Source: UBA11524 sp045132495 (lineage in GTDB: Bacteria; Bacillota; Clostridia; Christensenellales; Aristaeellaceae). From it: a DNA stretch of 6,659 nt. Within the stretch, counting starts at the first letter, position 1. The number at the start of each line of letters is the position of its first letter. This document shows positions 1 through 5,720 of this stretch, in pieces. The stretch lies in contig JBGUSK010000039.1 of the NCBI GenBank assembly GCA_045132495.1, positions 1 to 6,659 of the forward strand, given 5' to 3'. Under the pieces are notes generated by a model, which saw nothing but the letters and a program-made list of their open reading frames with translations, ran no database searches and was not told where the DNA came from. Made by a program: the position numbers and the translations under genes.

Positions 1-1194
1 GCTACTTCCTGCCGCGTGCGGATGTATTCCGCGCCTCAGGAAATGAGCGGAACAACAAACGGCCGTGTCCGCGACGTGAACATCGGTGACCTGCTGGGCC
101 GTGCGGAAAACCACCTGGACATGACCGAGGTGCGTGAGTTCTTCACGGGCAAAAAAGTGCTGGTCACCGGCGGAGGCGGCTCCATCGGCAGTGAGCTGTG
201 TCGGCAGATCATGAGCTTTATTCCGGCTCAGCTGGTGATCTACGACATCAGTGAGAACTACATGTATGATCTGCAGTCTGAGCTGCATAACCGCTATGGC
301 GAGATGATTCGCAATACGCTTCATCTGCGCGTGGGTTCTGTGCGCGATGTGGATACGCTGGATCGCGTTTTTGCTGAGGTCAAACCGGATATCGTCATCC
401 ATGCAGCAGCCCACAAGCACGTTCCCCTGATGGAGGATATGCCTGAACAGGCCATCAAGAACAACGTATTTGGTACCTGGAACGTGGCGGAAGCCTCCGT
501 GCGTCATAAAGTGAAGCGCTTTGTCATGATTTCCACAGACAAGGCGGTCAATCCCACCAATGTCATGGGCGCGTCCAAGCGCATGGCGGAAATCATTATC
601 GAGGCGATGCAGAAGCGGCAGAACAAGACCCAGTTCACCGCTGTTCGCTTCGGCAATGTGTTGGGCAGTCATGGCAGCGTGGTGCCAAAGTTTGAGGCGC
701 AGATCCGTGCGGGCGGCCCGGTCACGTTGACCCATCCGGAGATTATCCGTTACTTCATGACCATTCCCGAGGCGGCCAGCCTGGTGCTGCAGGCGGCATC
801 CATTGCCAAGGGCGGCGAGCTATTCATCCTGGACATGGGCAAGCCTGTCAAGATCAAGGAACTGGCTGAGCGCATGATCCAGCTTTACTCTGATCCGACC
901 CTGCCGCCGGTGGAGATCGTTTATACTGGCCTTCGTCCCGGTGAGAAGCTCTACGAGGAGCTCCTGCGTACGGAAGAAAACTCTACCGCAACCAGCCGCG
1001 AGCGAATCTTCGTTGCCCGTCCTGAACAAGTGGAATGGGCCCAGGTGGAGGAAATGCTGGAGAAACTCAACCGCTGCATGGATACCCATGGGGACATAAA
1101 GGCCTGCATGCATGAAATACTGCCGTCCTTCTACGAGCCGGAAGCCCTTAACGGTGATAAAGGAAATCTTCCTGAAAATGTGAAGCCCGCATAA
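1..1194 (+). CDS. Sugar-nucleotide 4,6-dehydratase, WbpM/PglF/CapD class (5' end outside window)
   Basis: The frame is open to the left edge, so 397 C-terminal residues are visible; numbering starts at the first visible codon. The GTG at 16 is not a credible start. The stretch around residues 24-35 (RDVNIGDLLGR) is the usual linker between the N-terminal membrane/CoA-binding-like half and the catalytic half of this family, so the full gene is probably about 600 residues with four membrane helices. Visible motifs are the Rossmann loop TGGGGSIGSE (56-65), HAAAHKHVPLM (about 134-144), STDKAV (178-183) and MGASK (189-193). Met replaces the usual Tyr of YxxxK, which is typical of the large WbpM/PglF class, whereas short FlaA1 enzymes keep Tyr. 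RPGEKLYEELL lies near 313-323. Known family reaction: C4,C6-dehydration of UDP-GlcNAc to a 4-keto-6-deoxy sugar for capsule or glycoprotein glycans. The exact substrate is inferred. A hairpin follows the stop by 6 bases. Confidence 0.93.
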   Translation, partial: ATSCRVRMYSAPQEMSGTTNGRVRDVNIGDLLGRAENHLDMTEVREFFTGKKVLVTGGGGSIGSELCRQIMSFIPAQLVIYDISENYMYDLQSELHNRYGEMIRNTLHLRVGSVRDVDTLDRVFAEVKPDIVIHAAAHKHVPLMEDMPEQAIKNNVFGTWNVAEASVRHKVKRFVMISTDKAVNPTNVMGASKRMAEIIIEAMQKRQNKTQFTAVRFGNVLGSHGSVVPKFEAQIRAGGPVTLTHPEIIRYFMTIPEAASLVLQAASIAKGGELFILDMGKPVKIKELAERMIQLYSDPTLPPVEIVYTGLRPGEKLYEELLRTEENSTATSRERIFVARPEQVEWAQVEEMLEKLNRCMDTHGDIKACMHEILPSFYEPEALNGDKGNLPENVKPA

Positions 1195-1200
1195 ACACAC

Positions 1201-1242
1201 AATCCCTCCTGACCGCATTATATGAAAGCGGAAGGAGGGATT
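1201..1242 (+). terminator. Hairpin after dehydratase gene, overlapping next gene's RBS
   Basis: AATCCCTCCT (1201-1210) pairs perfectly with AGGAGGGATT (1233-1242). A further four pairs form inside it (1213-1216 with 1228-1231), leaving an 11-base loop. The tail TTTCTTCT is T-rich but not a clean run. It starts 6 bases after the dehydratase stop, as expected for an intrinsic terminator. The 3' arm also contains the AAGGAGGG Shine-Dalgarno of the gene starting at 1249, so the structure could limit either transcription or ribosome access. Confidence 0.7.
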
Positions 1243-1248
1243 TCTTCT

Positions 1249-1449
1249 ATGAAAATTATCGGATTGATTCTGCTGGCTGTCGGCATTATCGGTATTATCC
1301 TGACCGTGCTCCTGCCTGAAGCGCTGGGCTATGCTGGCCTGATCGCGGGCGTGACTGCCATCCTGACGGGCATCGTCTTCCTGGCGTCATGCAATGTACG
1401 CACGACTTGCTGTTACGAGCGCCGCAATAACAACAACTGTGGCTGCTAA
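1249..1449 (+). CDS. Small two-helix membrane protein with Cys-rich tail
   Basis: This encodes a 66-residue protein I do not recognise as a named family. The start at 1249 is preferred over the in-frame ATG at 1222 because AAGGAGGG at 1232-1239 lies 9 bases upstream of it, and because it begins directly with a hydrophobic helix. Residues 3-22 (rich in I, L, G, V) and about 26-47 form two predicted membrane segments joined by a short PEALG turn. The tail (48-66) is hydrophilic, with Cys at 48, 54, 55, 64 and 66 plus a run of Asn. The Cys cluster could bind metal, form disulphides or be modified, but nothing in the sequence decides which. No promoter of its own was recognised, so it may depend on read-through from the dehydratase gene. 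A strong terminator follows. Confidence 0.72.
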   Translation: MKIIGLILLAVGIIGIILTVLLPEALGYAGLIAGVTAILTGIVFLASCNVRTTCCYERRNNNNCGC

Positions 1450-1476
1450 AGGACAGTAAACACTGAAGAAAGGAAT

Positions 1477-1509
1477 GCTCCCCGGAAGCCACACAGGCCG
1501 CCGGGGAGC
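1477..1509. terminator. Bidirectional terminator between convergent genes
   Basis: GCTCCCCGG (1477-1485) pairs perfectly with CCGGGGAGC (1501-1509). A GCC/GGC pairing can form inside the 15-base loop. The plus-strand tail is GAATTCGTTTGTTT; the minus-strand tail is ATTCCTTTCTTC. It lies between the stop of the small membrane gene and the stop of icd, so it can serve both transcripts. Confidence 0.85.
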
Positions 1510-1521
1510 GAATTCGTTTGT

Positions 1522-2724
1522 TTATGCGGACAGCTTTTCGGCGATGGCTTTGAGGAAAGCGCGGCTGTTGACTGTCTTGCACTCGCAGCCCTCCCAAAGG
1601 AGTGCCAGATCCTTGGTCATTACGCCGGATTCAATCGTGTCGATGGTGGCCTTCTCAAGCTTATCAGCAAAGGACATCAGGTCAGGCAGATTGTCCAGTT
1701 CACCGCGCTTGCGGAGTGCGCCGCTCCACGCGAAAATCGTCGCCACAGGGTTGGTGGAGGTCTCCTCGCCCTTGAGGTAGCGGTAGTAGTGGCGGGTCAC
1801 GGTGCCGTGGGCGGCTTCGTATTCAAACTTGCCGTCGGGGGATACAAGCACGGAGGTCATCATCGCCAGAGAACCGAAGGCGGTGGCGACCATATCGCTC
1901 ATCACGTCGCCGTCGTAATTCTTGCAGGCCCAGATAAATCCGCCCTTGGAGCGCACCACGCGGGCCACAGCGTCGTCGATCAGTGTGTAGAAATACTCGA
2001 TGCCGGCGGCCTCAAACTGCGCCTTGTAGGTGCTGTCGTAGATATCCTGAAAGATATCCTTGAAGGTGTGGTCGTAGGTTTTGCTGATGGTATCCTTGGT
2101 GGAGAACCACAGATCCAACTTGACGCTCAGTGCATACTGGAAGCATGCGTGGGCGAAGGAAGCGATGGATGCATCCAAATTGTGCACGCCCTGCAGGATA
2201 CCGGGTCCTTTGAAATTGAAGATGGTCTGGCGGACTTCCTGGCCATCCTCGCCGGTGAAGACAAGCTCTGCCTTGCCTGCACCTGGTACGTCGATCTCAA
2301 CAGTGCGGTAGACGTCGCCGTAGGCGTGGCGCGCGATGGTGATGGGCTGCGTCCAGGTGCGGACGGTAGGCTTCACGCCGCTGACCAGAATGGGCGCGCG
2401 GAATACGGTGCCGTCCAGCATCGCGCGGATGGTGCCGTTGGGGGATTTCCACATCTCGTGGAGGTTGTATTCCGTCATGCGCTGGGCGTTGGGAGTGATG
2501 GTAGCGCACTTGACAGCTACACCATATTTCTTCGTGGCGTTGGCACTGTCGACGGTCACTTGATCGTTCGTTTCATCACGGTGGGGGAGGCCGAGGTCAT
2601 AATATTCGGTCTTCAGATCAACGAATGGGTGAATGAGCAGCTCCTTGATATCCGCCCAGAGGATTCGGGTCATCTCGTCGCCGTCCATCTCCACCAGGGG
2701 GGTCGTCATCTTGATCTTTTCCAT
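1522..2724 (-). CDS. icd: Isocitrate dehydrogenase, NADP-dependent, eukaryotic-type homodimer
   Basis: A 400-residue cytosolic enzyme that oxidatively decarboxylates isocitrate to 2-oxoglutarate, making NADPH. It matches the IDH1/IDH2-like subfamily over its full length: TITPNAQR (75-82), substrate loop SPNGTIR (94-100), GTVFRAPI with R109, RHAYGDVYR (132-140) with R132 and Y139, the WFSTKDTISKTYDH block with catalytic K210, metal-binding D250/D273/D277 in LIDD and YDGDVMSD, and HGTVTRHY (306-313), whose R311/H312 pair is the usual NADP 2'-phosphate contact. These correspond to human IDH1 S94, R100, R109, R132, Y139, K212, D252, D275, D279, R314 and H315. The start at 2724 has AAGGAG nine bases upstream. 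A longer in-frame start at 2790 is rejected because the promoter -10 box lies inside that extension. No other TCA gene is adjacent; it is transcribed alone between its promoter and the terminator at 1477-1509. Confidence 0.97.
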   Translation of the reverse strand: MEKIKMTTPLVEMDGDEMTRILWADIKELLIHPFVDLKTEYYDLGLPHRDETNDQVTVDSANATKKYGVAVKCATITPNAQRMTEYNLHEMWKSPNGTIRAMLDGTVFRAPILVSGVKPTVRTWTQPITIARHAYGDVYRTVEIDVPGAGKAELVFTGEDGQEVRQTIFNFKGPGILQGVHNLDASIASFAHACFQYALSVKLDLWFSTKDTISKTYDHTFKDIFQDIYDSTYKAQFEAAGIEYFYTLIDDAVARVVRSKGGFIWACKNYDGDVMSDMVATAFGSLAMMTSVLVSPDGKFEYEAAHGTVTRHYYRYLKGEETSTNPVATIFAWSGALRKRGELDNLPDLMSFADKLEKATIDTIESGVMTKDLALLWEGCECKTVNSRAFLKAIAEKLSA

Positions 2725-2761
2725 AACATATCGCTCCTTGCACAGGTATTTCATCGCATTT

Positions 2762-2778
2762 ATTGTACTGTATACAAT
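2762..2778. promoter_or_regulatory. Inverted repeat over the icd -10 box (candidate operator)
   Basis: ATTGTA (2762-2767) and TACAAT (2773-2778) are perfect inverted copies separated by CTGTA. One arm is the -10 box itself, so a bound protein would block the promoter. The TTGTA...TACAA form resembles GntR-type operators, but the binding protein is unknown. Confidence 0.4.
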
Positions 2779-2790
2779 CGGAATCTGCAA
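2762..2790 (-). promoter_or_regulatory. Predicted sigma-A promoter of icd
   Basis: On the minus strand TTGCAG (2790-2785) is followed after 17 bases by TACAAT (2767-2762). The -10 box is one base from consensus and the -35 box keeps TTG. Transcription would start near 2755, giving a leader of about 31 bases before the icd ATG. Confidence 0.6.
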
Positions 2791-2925
2791 GATGTGAACA
2801 CCGAAAGTACAAGGGCAAGGGAGCTGCCCCCTGACCTCGCCAGCGGGACATCACCCCTCTGGACTTCCTTTAGGTGACAAGCGTGCACGATAGGACGTAC
2901 AAACTTTTTTCTTAAAATTTCATGA

Positions 2926-2948
2926 GATACCTTGACAGGCGAGGTATC
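2926..2948. promoter_or_regulatory. Operator 1, inverted repeat across the -35 box
   Basis: GATACCT (2926-2932) and AGGTATC (2942-2948) are perfect inverted copies around nine bases. Extended to GATACCTTG-N5-CGAGGTATC there is one mismatch per nine-base arm. It covers the -35 hexamer and part of the spacer, so occupancy should exclude RNA polymerase. The PadR protein encoded downstream is the obvious candidate binder; this is inferred from position and family habit. Confidence 0.72.
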
Positions 2949-2960
2949 CTGGTGTATTAT
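2932..2960 (+). promoter_or_regulatory. Strong sigma-A promoter of the PadR operon
   Basis: The -35 box TTGACA (2932-2937) is perfect consensus; 17 bases later lies TATTAT (2955-2960). The A/T tract at 2904-2920 (a T run followed by TTAAAATTT) sits where an UP element would be. The start is expected near 2967, giving a leader of about 52 bases. This is the best promoter in the window and is embedded in two inverted repeats. Confidence 0.85.
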
Positions 2961-2970
2961 AGCATCATAA

Positions 2971-2993
2971 GGTACCTCAACACGCGAAGTATC
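2971..2993. promoter_or_regulatory. Operator 2, inverted repeat just after the transcription start
   Basis: GGTACCT (2971-2977) and AAGTATC (2987-2993) form a degenerate copy of operator 1 with the same 23-base length and layout; 18 of 23 positions are identical in direct alignment. It would cover roughly +4 to +27. The two sites are 45 bases apart centre to centre, with the -10 box between them. Confidence 0.68.
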
Positions 2994-3018
2994 TACTCCA
3001 CAGCAAGGAGGAATCCCC

Positions 3019-3183
3019 ATGGCACATCAGCCTGATAGAAAGAAGCGGTGCTACACGAATCCGGATCACCGCCCGATGATCCCCGAGCTGCGCGGCCCCG
3101 GCGACCTGCTGGATACGGCCGTCCGCGAGGCTCGACGCCGTTATGACGATGTGAACCCAGCTCAAAAGCTGAAATGGAGGTGA
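3019..3183 (+). CDS. Small basic protein of unknown function, first gene of PadR operon
   Basis: The reading frame encodes 54 residues, begins ATGGCACATCAG and ends TGA at 3181. An excellent AAGGAGGA at 3005-3012 lies 6 bases upstream. Third codon positions are strongly G/C-rich through the middle, as in neighbouring genes, which supports real coding. The protein has 13 Lys/Arg against 8 acidic residues, a basic start (RKKRC, 7-11), a Pro/Gly-rich middle (PMIPELRGPGD, 19-29) and an amphipathic helix-like stretch (about 29-45, including AVREARRRYDDV). There is no signal peptide or membrane segment, and I do not recognise the family. The last codons contain the GGAGG used by padR, so translation of the two is probably coupled. 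It could instead act as a leader peptide. At 54 codons it would be missed by length-filtered annotation. Confidence 0.68.
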   Translation: MAHQPDRKKRCYTNPDHRPMIPELRGPGDLLDTAVREARRRYDDVNPAQKLKWR

Positions 3184-3187
3184 CCCA

Positions 3188-3517
3188 ATGGCTCTGTCTG
3201 CTGATATCCTTCGCGGCTATACAGATGCGATCATCCTGCGTCAGCTGGCGCAGGGGGACAGCTATGGCTACCAGATCAACAAGAATGTCACGGCCCTGTC
3301 CGGCGGTGCATTCGAGATGAAGGAAGCCACGCTGTACACCGCGTTCCGACGGCTGGAAACGGCCGGATACATCCGCTCCTACTGGGGGGACGAGATGTCC
3401 GGCGCGCGCCGCCGCTATTATGCCATCACGGAAACTGGGTTGGAAAAGCTGAACGCTGACCAATCCGCCTGGAAGGAAACAAAAGCGCAAATCGATCTGC
3501 TGCTTCTGGAGGAATGA
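3188..3517 (+). CDS. PadR-family winged-helix transcriptional regulator
   Basis: A 109-residue protein with the complete PadR N-terminal domain. GYTDAIILRQL (10-20) and SYGYQI (25-30) form the first helices. KEATLYTAFRRLETAGYI (45-62) is the recognition-helix region, and SYWGDEMSGARRRYYAIT (64-81) is the wing with the usual RRRYY. Residues 82-109 make a short C-terminal dimerisation helix with the family's conserved Trp (95). This is the small PadR subfamily with one C-terminal helix. Many relatives repress their own operon and are released by phenolics, drugs or cell-envelope stress; the ligand here is unknown. GGAGG at 3176-3180 lies 7 bases before the start, inside the end of the preceding small gene. 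Its stop overlaps ATG 3514, and the likely downstream start is at 3520, so the operon is tightly coupled. The two inverted repeats upstream are its probable operators. Confidence 0.96.
   Translation: MALSADILRGYTDAIILRQLAQGDSYGYQINKNVTALSGGAFEMKEATLYTAFRRLETAGYIRSYWGDEMSGARRRYYAITETGLEKLNADQSAWKETKAQIDLLLLEE
3508..3513 (+). promoter_or_regulatory. RBS deciding the start of the DUF4097 gene
   Basis: GGAGGA at 3508-3513 abuts the ATG at 3514, which is too close to act on it. It is well placed for the ATG at 3520, 6 to 7 bases on. It lies within the last codons of padR, so translation is probably coupled. Confidence 0.65.
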
Positions 3518-3519
3518 AT

Positions 3520-4734
3520 ATGAAGATGAATGACACCGTGGCCCGCATCGTGGAGATCATGTTCCAGGATGTGGAGATGAATGAGGAAGTCGCTGCGATC
3601 CGCGACGAGGTGATGAACAACTGCCAGGAGCGCTACAACGACCTGGTGAGCTCCGGCGTGGGGGAGGATGACGCGGTTGCTGCCGTCATCGAGAGCCTCA
3701 AGGGCATGGAGGAGGTGCTGGCTCCCTATCGGAAGAAGGTGCACCGCCCTGCAGAAGACATGGATGATATGGACGACGAAGCATCAGGCGAGCAGCATGC
3801 ATCCTTTGCGTCCTACCTGGTAAACAAGATCGATGTGGCCCTGGTCAACGAGGATGTGAACATCGAGGCTTCTGACGATGATTGTTACCATGTGATCTGG
3901 GATGCGGATGAAAACCCGTTGATCAACGTGGAGCTGCATAATGACCTGCTCCGTATCACACGCAAGCCTGGTGAAGCTGCAGAAACGAAGCAGAAGGAAC
4001 ACGTCAAGTTCCATGCCGATGGCGATGCATCCGAATATTTCAGAACTACGGATGGAAAGATCGAGATCGATATGGAGAGCATCAGCCGCACCATGAAGTC
4101 CCTGGGAGAAAAGGTCAAGATGATGTTTGCCGATGGCGTGCGGATCAGCATCGGCAGCGCCCTCAGCGAAGTAACCATTCAGGTGCCGGAAAACGCCATT
4201 CCCCACGTGAAGCTGCTGACCACCTCTGGCGACATCCATGTGGAGGATGTGGGCTTGACTGACCTGAGCGTCACCTCCACCAGCGGCGACATCAACATCA
4301 GCCTGGAGGAAGATCAGCACCTGGAGCGCGTCGATATGCGCACCACCTCCGGCGACATGGAGATCAGCGCCTTTGCGGATCGTATGAACATCACCTCGAC
4401 GTCCGGCGACGTGGAGGTGGAAGGCCGCGTGAACGACCTGACTGTCAACACCATCAGCGGAGATATCGACGTCCGTGCGGATGTGGTGTACATGCATTTC
4501 AAGGCCGTCAGCGGCGATGTGGACATGGCCTTTGATAGTGATGAGATCCGCGAGGTGCGGGGCAGCACCATCTCCGGCGACATCGACATCGACCTGCCCG
4601 AGGGCATCGGTGCGATCGCCATCCAAACCCAGACCCGCTCCGGCGATGTGACCACCCGTCACCATACCACCGGCGTCGGCCCGACGGTCACCGGCAGCGT
4701 GACCTCGATGTCCGGCGATATTACGATCAGGTAA
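3520..4734 (+). CDS. HAAS-like/DUF4097 beta-helix protein, soluble
   Basis: A 404-residue protein from the start at 3520; a start at 3514 would add two residues but is poorly spaced from the RBS. Residues 1-72 are helical and resemble the HAAS/DUF1700 or permease-prefix type domain (charged helices, then a GVGEDDAVAAVIESLKGMEEV stretch). An acidic linker follows (about 78-90). Residues 95-225 start the DUF4097 region. From about 234 to the end there are nine SGD turns (S at 236, 255, 277, 295, 313, 331, 352, 374, 398), spaced 18 to 24 residues, typical of a DUF4097 right-handed beta-helix. No signal peptide or membrane helix is visible, so it appears cytoplasmic, although HAAS domains commonly precede membrane segments. 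Pairing with PadR is common in Firmicutes. A scaffold or sensing role in envelope stress is a family-based guess; the biochemical function is unknown. Confidence 0.88.
   Translation: MKMNDTVARIVEIMFQDVEMNEEVAAIRDEVMNNCQERYNDLVSSGVGEDDAVAAVIESLKGMEEVLAPYRKKVHRPAEDMDDMDDEASGEQHASFASYLVNKIDVALVNEDVNIEASDDDCYHVIWDADENPLINVELHNDLLRITRKPGEAAETKQKEHVKFHADGDASEYFRTTDGKIEIDMESISRTMKSLGEKVKMMFADGVRISIGSALSEVTIQVPENAIPHVKLLTTSGDIHVEDVGLTDLSVTSTSGDINISLEEDQHLERVDMRTTSGDMEISAFADRMNITSTSGDVEVEGRVNDLTVNTISGDIDVRADVVYMHFKAVSGDVDMAFDSDEIREVRGSTISGDIDIDLPEGIGAIAIQTQTRSGDVTTRHHTTGVGPTVTGSVTSMSGDITIR
4219..4731 (+). repeat. Nine SGD beta-helix coils within the DUF4097 gene
   Basis: Coding repeats of the form (T/S)-x-SGD-(I/V/M) recur every 54 to 72 bases, the first SGD at 4225-4233 and the last at 4711-4719. 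At the DNA level they share a CACC-TCC-GGCGAC-like core with Ser written as TCT, TCC or AGC. The codon divergence indicates old protein repeats and not recent tandem duplication. Confidence 0.85.
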
Positions 4735-4740
4735 CAGAGA

Positions 4741-4771
4741 ACCCTCCGTTGACGCAGCGTCAGCGGAGGGT
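4741..4771. terminator. Long-stem terminator after the PadR operon
   Basis: ACCCTCCG (4741-4748) pairs with CGGAGGGT (4764-4771). The stem continues through a T-G pair into TGACG/CGTCA around a CAG loop, giving about 14 base pairs. The plus-strand tail CATTTTGTC is typical. It also lies 7 bases beyond the stop of the convergent minus-strand gene and may serve that too, although the minus tail (TCTCTGTTAC) is poorer. Confidence 0.85.
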
Positions 4772-4778
4772 CATTTTG

Positions 4779-5198
4779 TCAGAAGGTGATGTCATACCTT
4801 GTGCCGTGGTGGAAGAGCACGCCCTCCGTCAGGCGGATACGCAGGATGATGGTATTCGGGTCGGCCTCGTTGGTGTGGCCGTTTGCGTACCATTCGGCGA
4901 AGGCGGCGCGGAGCTTATCCGCCATTGCGGCGTTCTCCGGGTGGAGGATGTGTCCCATGCTCTCGCCGATGCCGTGAGCGGTGAACCAATCCCCGCAGAT
5001 GGCGACCTTCGGGTTCTGGCCGATCTGCTGCATCTTGCCGGAAAGGGCGTAGGTCACGGCATAAAAGCAGCCGTCCTCGTAATACGCATTGACCGTGCGC
5101 ACGGCAGGGGAGTCGCCGTCCACCGTGGCCAGGGCGATCAGATTGTCATGACCGAAGCGCTCGGTCATTTTGGCGGCGATATCAGCGTTCATCTTCAT
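4779..5198 (-). CDS. Pyridoxamine 5'-phosphate oxidase-like FMN-binding split-barrel protein
   Basis: A 139-residue protein of the PPOX-like split-barrel superfamily. LIALATVDGDSPAVRTVNAYYEDGCFYAVT (20-49) gives the first strands with the conserved Arg 34 and Thr 35. LSGKMQQIGQNPKVAICG (52-69) is the typical flavin-contact and helix segment. The C-terminal ILRIRLTEGVLFHHG matches the family's final strands. Members bind FMN or related flavins or haem as dimers, and many have unknown substrates. It is too short and lacks the features expected of true PdxH, so a B6 role is not assumed. The start at 5198 has AGGGGGA 6 bases upstream, placed in the 13-base gap after the GNAT stop, so the two genes form an operon with GNAT first. 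A second in-frame ATG at 5192 is less well spaced. Confidence 0.88.
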   Translation of the reverse strand: MKMNADIAAKMTERFGHDNLIALATVDGDSPAVRTVNAYYEDGCFYAVTYALSGKMQQIGQNPKVAICGDWFTAHGIGESMGHILHPENAAMADKLRAAFAEWYANGHTNEADPNTIILRIRLTEGVLFHHGTRYDITF

Positions 5199-5211
5199 GT
5201 GTATCCCCCTG

Positions 5212-5610
5212 TCAGTTGCGTCCCGGACGCAGCTCCATCTGTCCGCAGAGCATGGTCGTGAAACCGAATTCCTCGTAGTACCGCTTCAGCTCAGCGTCAC
5301 CGTAAATTACGCTGACCATGTAGATGTCGTCAGCGCGCAGACGATCCAGCGTTTGCTGCAACAGCTCCCGGCCAATGCCCTGCTGCTGATATTCAGGATG
5401 CACCATCAGATCCTGGATGTATGCGTCGGTCACGCCATTGCTGACGACGGAAACATACCCGACGAGGTGCTCCTTGTCAAAGCAGCACAGGTGAAAGGTA
5501 TTGTGCAGCCTTGCATCGGCGAGGTCGTGCTCCATCCTGTTCCAGCCGACGGACTGACGCAGGCTGGCAATGGCAGCAGGCGATACCGGCGCATCAAATT
5601 CGTAATGCAT
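5212..5610 (-). CDS. GNAT-family N-acetyltransferase
   Basis: A 132-residue single-domain GNAT enzyme. LVGYVSVVSNGVTDAYIQDLMV (49-70) gives beta strands 3 and 4. VHPEYQQQGIGRELL (70-84) is motif A, where QQQGIG is the acetyl-CoA pyrophosphate loop. YYEEFGFT (111-118) is motif B. The early LRQSVGW (17-23) also appears in many small bacterial GNATs. The enzyme transfers acetyl from acetyl-CoA to an amine; the substrate cannot be told from sequence. AAGGAG at 5617-5622 lies 6 bases before the start at 5610. No convincing promoter was found between this gene and the kinase, and a terminator-like hairpin sits only about 10 bases from its ribosome binding site. It is probably co-transcribed with the split-barrel gene downstream. 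Confidence 0.92.
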   Translation of the reverse strand: MHYEFDAPVSPAAIASLRQSVGWNRMEHDLADARLHNTFHLCCFDKEHLVGYVSVVSNGVTDAYIQDLMVHPEYQQQGIGRELLQQTLDRLRADDIYMVSVIYGDAELKRYYEEFGFTTMLCGQMELRPGRN

Positions 5611-5632
5611 ACCATGCTCCTTGAATCAGAAA

Positions 5633-5660
5633 GGCCTCCGACAGCTACCCATCGGAGGCC
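5633..5660 (-). terminator. Terminator on minus strand, downstream of the kinase gene
   Basis: GGCCTCCGA (5633-5641) and TCGGAGGCC (5652-5660) pair perfectly around a 10-base loop. On the minus strand the tail is TTTCTGATTC; on the plus strand there is no T run. It would end transcription coming from the kinase gene. Confidence 0.65.
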
Positions 5661-5720
5661 GTAAGTTACATGCGCAAACAGCTCAAAGGGGAAGCACAAG
5701 CTGCATCGCAAAATGGGATT

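Noticed and set aside
16..24. GTG at 16 or ATG at 22 as the start of the dehydratase
   Set aside because: The frame is open to the window edge, the preceding residues fit the family, and no RBS is present; the gene simply begins outside the window.
2725..2790. 22-residue N-terminal extension of isocitrate dehydrogenase
   Set aside because: The family starts near MTTPLVEMDGDEMTR, the RBS is placed for 2724, and the predicted -10 box lies within the extension.
2813..2828. GGGCA/TGCCC hairpin in the divergent intergenic region
   Set aside because: Only 5 base pairs, no T tail and no gene ending nearby; likely chance.
1789..2877. Long plus-strand open frame of 362 codons antisense to icd
   Set aside because: It lies opposite a clear full-length isocitrate dehydrogenase, has no good ribosome binding site, and its Gly/His/Ala/Val-rich product looks like a shadow of GC-rich coding DNA.
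2993..3490. Minus-strand open frame of 165 codons opposite padR and the 54-residue gene
   Set aside because: It overlaps a well-supported PadR gene and the strong plus-strand promoter region, and the product resembles no family I know.
3784..4665. Minus-strand open frame of 293 codons opposite the DUF4097 gene
   Set aside because: Its repetitive, His/Asp-rich product is the mirror of the SGD repeats; no RBS or promoter supports it.
4749..5261. Plus-strand open frame of 170 codons opposite the split-barrel gene
   Set aside because: It starts inside the terminator stem and is antisense to a recognisable PPOX-like protein.
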